Shown here: one piece after another, positions 21,743 to 22,324 of the stretch
Layout of the letters: the number at the start of each line of letters is the position of its first letter
How positions within the stretch are numbered: the stretch's first letter is position 1
From: a virus
Virus record (IMG/VR): IMGVR_UViG_3300042298_000285
Span: 1 to 22,324 of that record
DNA length: 22,324 nucleotides
Strand: one strand, 5' to 3'
Notes under the pieces: model-generated
What the model was told of the DNA's origin: nothing
The model's input: the letters and a program-made list of their open reading frames with translations, nothing else
The model's database searches: none
Program-made: the position numbers and the translations under genes

Positions 21743-22324
21743 TCAACCTCTTCCAATGATGTTCAGCAACTCGTCGTAGGACGTGGGCTCGTCGGACTGA
21801 GCCAGGATCTGCTGTAGGTAGTCTTCTGCAGGATTCTCCTGCTTTTCACGTTCTTGAGCAATCTGTTGTTCCTCGATCTGCTCCCCCACGGCACCGGCTT
21901 TAGTGACGCTGAGTTCCTTGTACTTCTCGTCGGACACCTTGCCCTTCCCCAGCTTCTGCTTCTTTGAACCGAACTCCTTGCCGTAATAAAACACATTGGC
22001 GAGTTCCGGCCTGCCAATGGCAGCAGCCATAGCCTGGGCTTGGGGCAAAGAAATACGTGGGCGTGAAGTTGGAGTGGGTGTAGGAGTGGGTGTAGGGGTC
22101 GGAGTGGGTGTAGGAGTAGGGGTCGGAGTGGGTGTAGGAGTAGGAGTCGGAGTGGGTGTAGGAGTAGGAGTCGGAGTGGGTGTAGGAGTCGGAGTGGGTG
22201 TAGGAGTGGGAGTCGGAGTGGGTGTAGGAGTGGGAGTCGGAGTGGGAGTCGGAGTAGGGGTTGGAACAACGGGGGTGGGAGTCGGAGTAGGGGTTGGAAC
22301 AACGGGGGTGGGAGTCGGAGTGGG
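21743..22324 (-). CDS. virion-type protein with long Pro-Thr tract, 5' end outside window
   Basis: The frame is open from the right edge down to TGA at 21743-21745, giving 193 visible residues with the N-terminus missing. The first 86 or so are an almost pure Pro-Thr dipeptide repeat with two Pro-Val-Val-Pro interruptions. A folded-looking part follows: [20 protein letters not shown], then [20 protein letters not shown], then a charged helix ([20 protein letters not shown]) and the C-terminal [11 protein letters not shown]. Choosing the internal TTG at 22048 would lose the repeat and has no ribosome binding site, so I treat the gene as partial. The Pro-Thr tract resembles a rigid, extracellular-type linker. 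Context suggests a virion component. I do not recognise a family. Confidence 0.75.
   Translation of the reverse strand, partial: PTPTPTPVVPTPTPTPTPVVPTPTPTPTPTPTPTPTPTPTPTPTPTPTPTPTPTPTPTPTPTPTPTPTPTPTPTPTPTPTPTPTPTSRPRISLPQAQAMAAAIGRPELANVFYYGKEFGSKKQKLGKGKVSDEKYKELSVTKAGAVGEQIEEQQIAQEREKQENPAEDYLQQILAQSDEPTSYDELLNIIGRG
21747..21751 (-). promoter_or_regulatory. Shine-Dalgarno favouring ATG 21741
   Basis: AGAGG on the - strand lies 5 bases before ATG 21741 and is too close to serve the in-frame TTG 21756. It also overlaps the end of the upstream gene (TGA at 21743-21745), so reinitiation or coupling is likely. Confidence 0.55.
22067..22324 (-). repeat. hexanucleotide-based tandem repeat encoding (Pro-Thr)n
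   Basis: About 258 bases consist of a 6-base unit (GGAGTN-like on the + strand) with higher-order patterns: a 24-base unit around GTCGGAGTGGGTGTAGGAGT recurs several times, and a 33-base unit containing GGTTGGAACAACGGGGGTGG appears twice near the right end (TTGG at 22261 and 22294). It continues to the window edge and so is longer than seen here. All visible units keep the reading frame of the Pro-Thr protein. Confidence 0.92.

Noticed and set aside
21763-22302. 179-residue - strand frame rich in Leu-Leu-His-Pro-Leu-Arg
   Set aside because: It is an alternate-frame reading of the Pro-Thr repeat. The Pro-Thr frame continues into a plausible folded domain and couples to the next gene.

Overview
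The window looks like part of a tailed double-stranded DNA bacteriophage genome (class Caudoviricetes). The evidence is tightly packed genes with overlapping stop and start codons, a phage-type replication and recombination gene set, and a block of virion-type proteins that includes one 2636-residue giant. I see no rRNA, tRNA, integrase, insertion sequence, CRISPR array or bacterial housekeeping genes. The host cannot be named from this sequence. Base composition is moderately GC-rich, and the gene style resembles phages known from aquatic metagenomes of Proteobacteria, which is an inference only.

Left half (1-10306, all + strand): early and replication genes. In order they are the tail end of an NrdR-like zinc-ribbon protein, a ribbon-helix-helix-like small basic protein, an HTH/DUF3310 protein, a VRR-NUC nuclease, a family A DNA polymerase with a proofreading domain and Leu at the Phe762-equivalent site, a small overlapping ORF, a Cas4/AddB-like Fe-S PD-(D/E)XK nuclease, an HNH-like protein and an SNF2-type helicase. 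A promoter-like element (5590-5617) with a hairpin at the predicted 5' end of its RNA then leads into a conserved phage protein, a probable zinc-containing ssDNA-binding protein, an HTH protein, a fused primase-polymerase/DUF927-like helicase and a 64-residue protein. The polymerase, primase-helicase, ssDNA-binding protein and several nucleases together form a nearly self-sufficient replication-recombination module with no DnaB/gp4-type helicase.

Middle (10307-10410): a 104-base convergent intergenic region with stem-loops and a strong rho-independent terminator for the + strand operon.

Right half (10411-22324, all - strand, read right to left): a virion module. It holds a 5'-truncated protein with a long Pro-Thr dipeptide tract, a glycine-rich structural protein, two further structural-type proteins, and the 2636-residue polyvalent protein. 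The giant carries an N-terminal virion-type leader, proline-rich spacers, an SH3/KOW-like patch, a GHKL (Hsp90/MutL/MORC-type) ATPase with intact N, G1 and G2 boxes, an HEIAH metallopeptidase motif, and a large helical C-terminal region with hydrophobic segments like those of large polyvalent phage proteins. It is the best candidate for something novel here: a probable injected multi-enzyme effector encoded with the structural genes.
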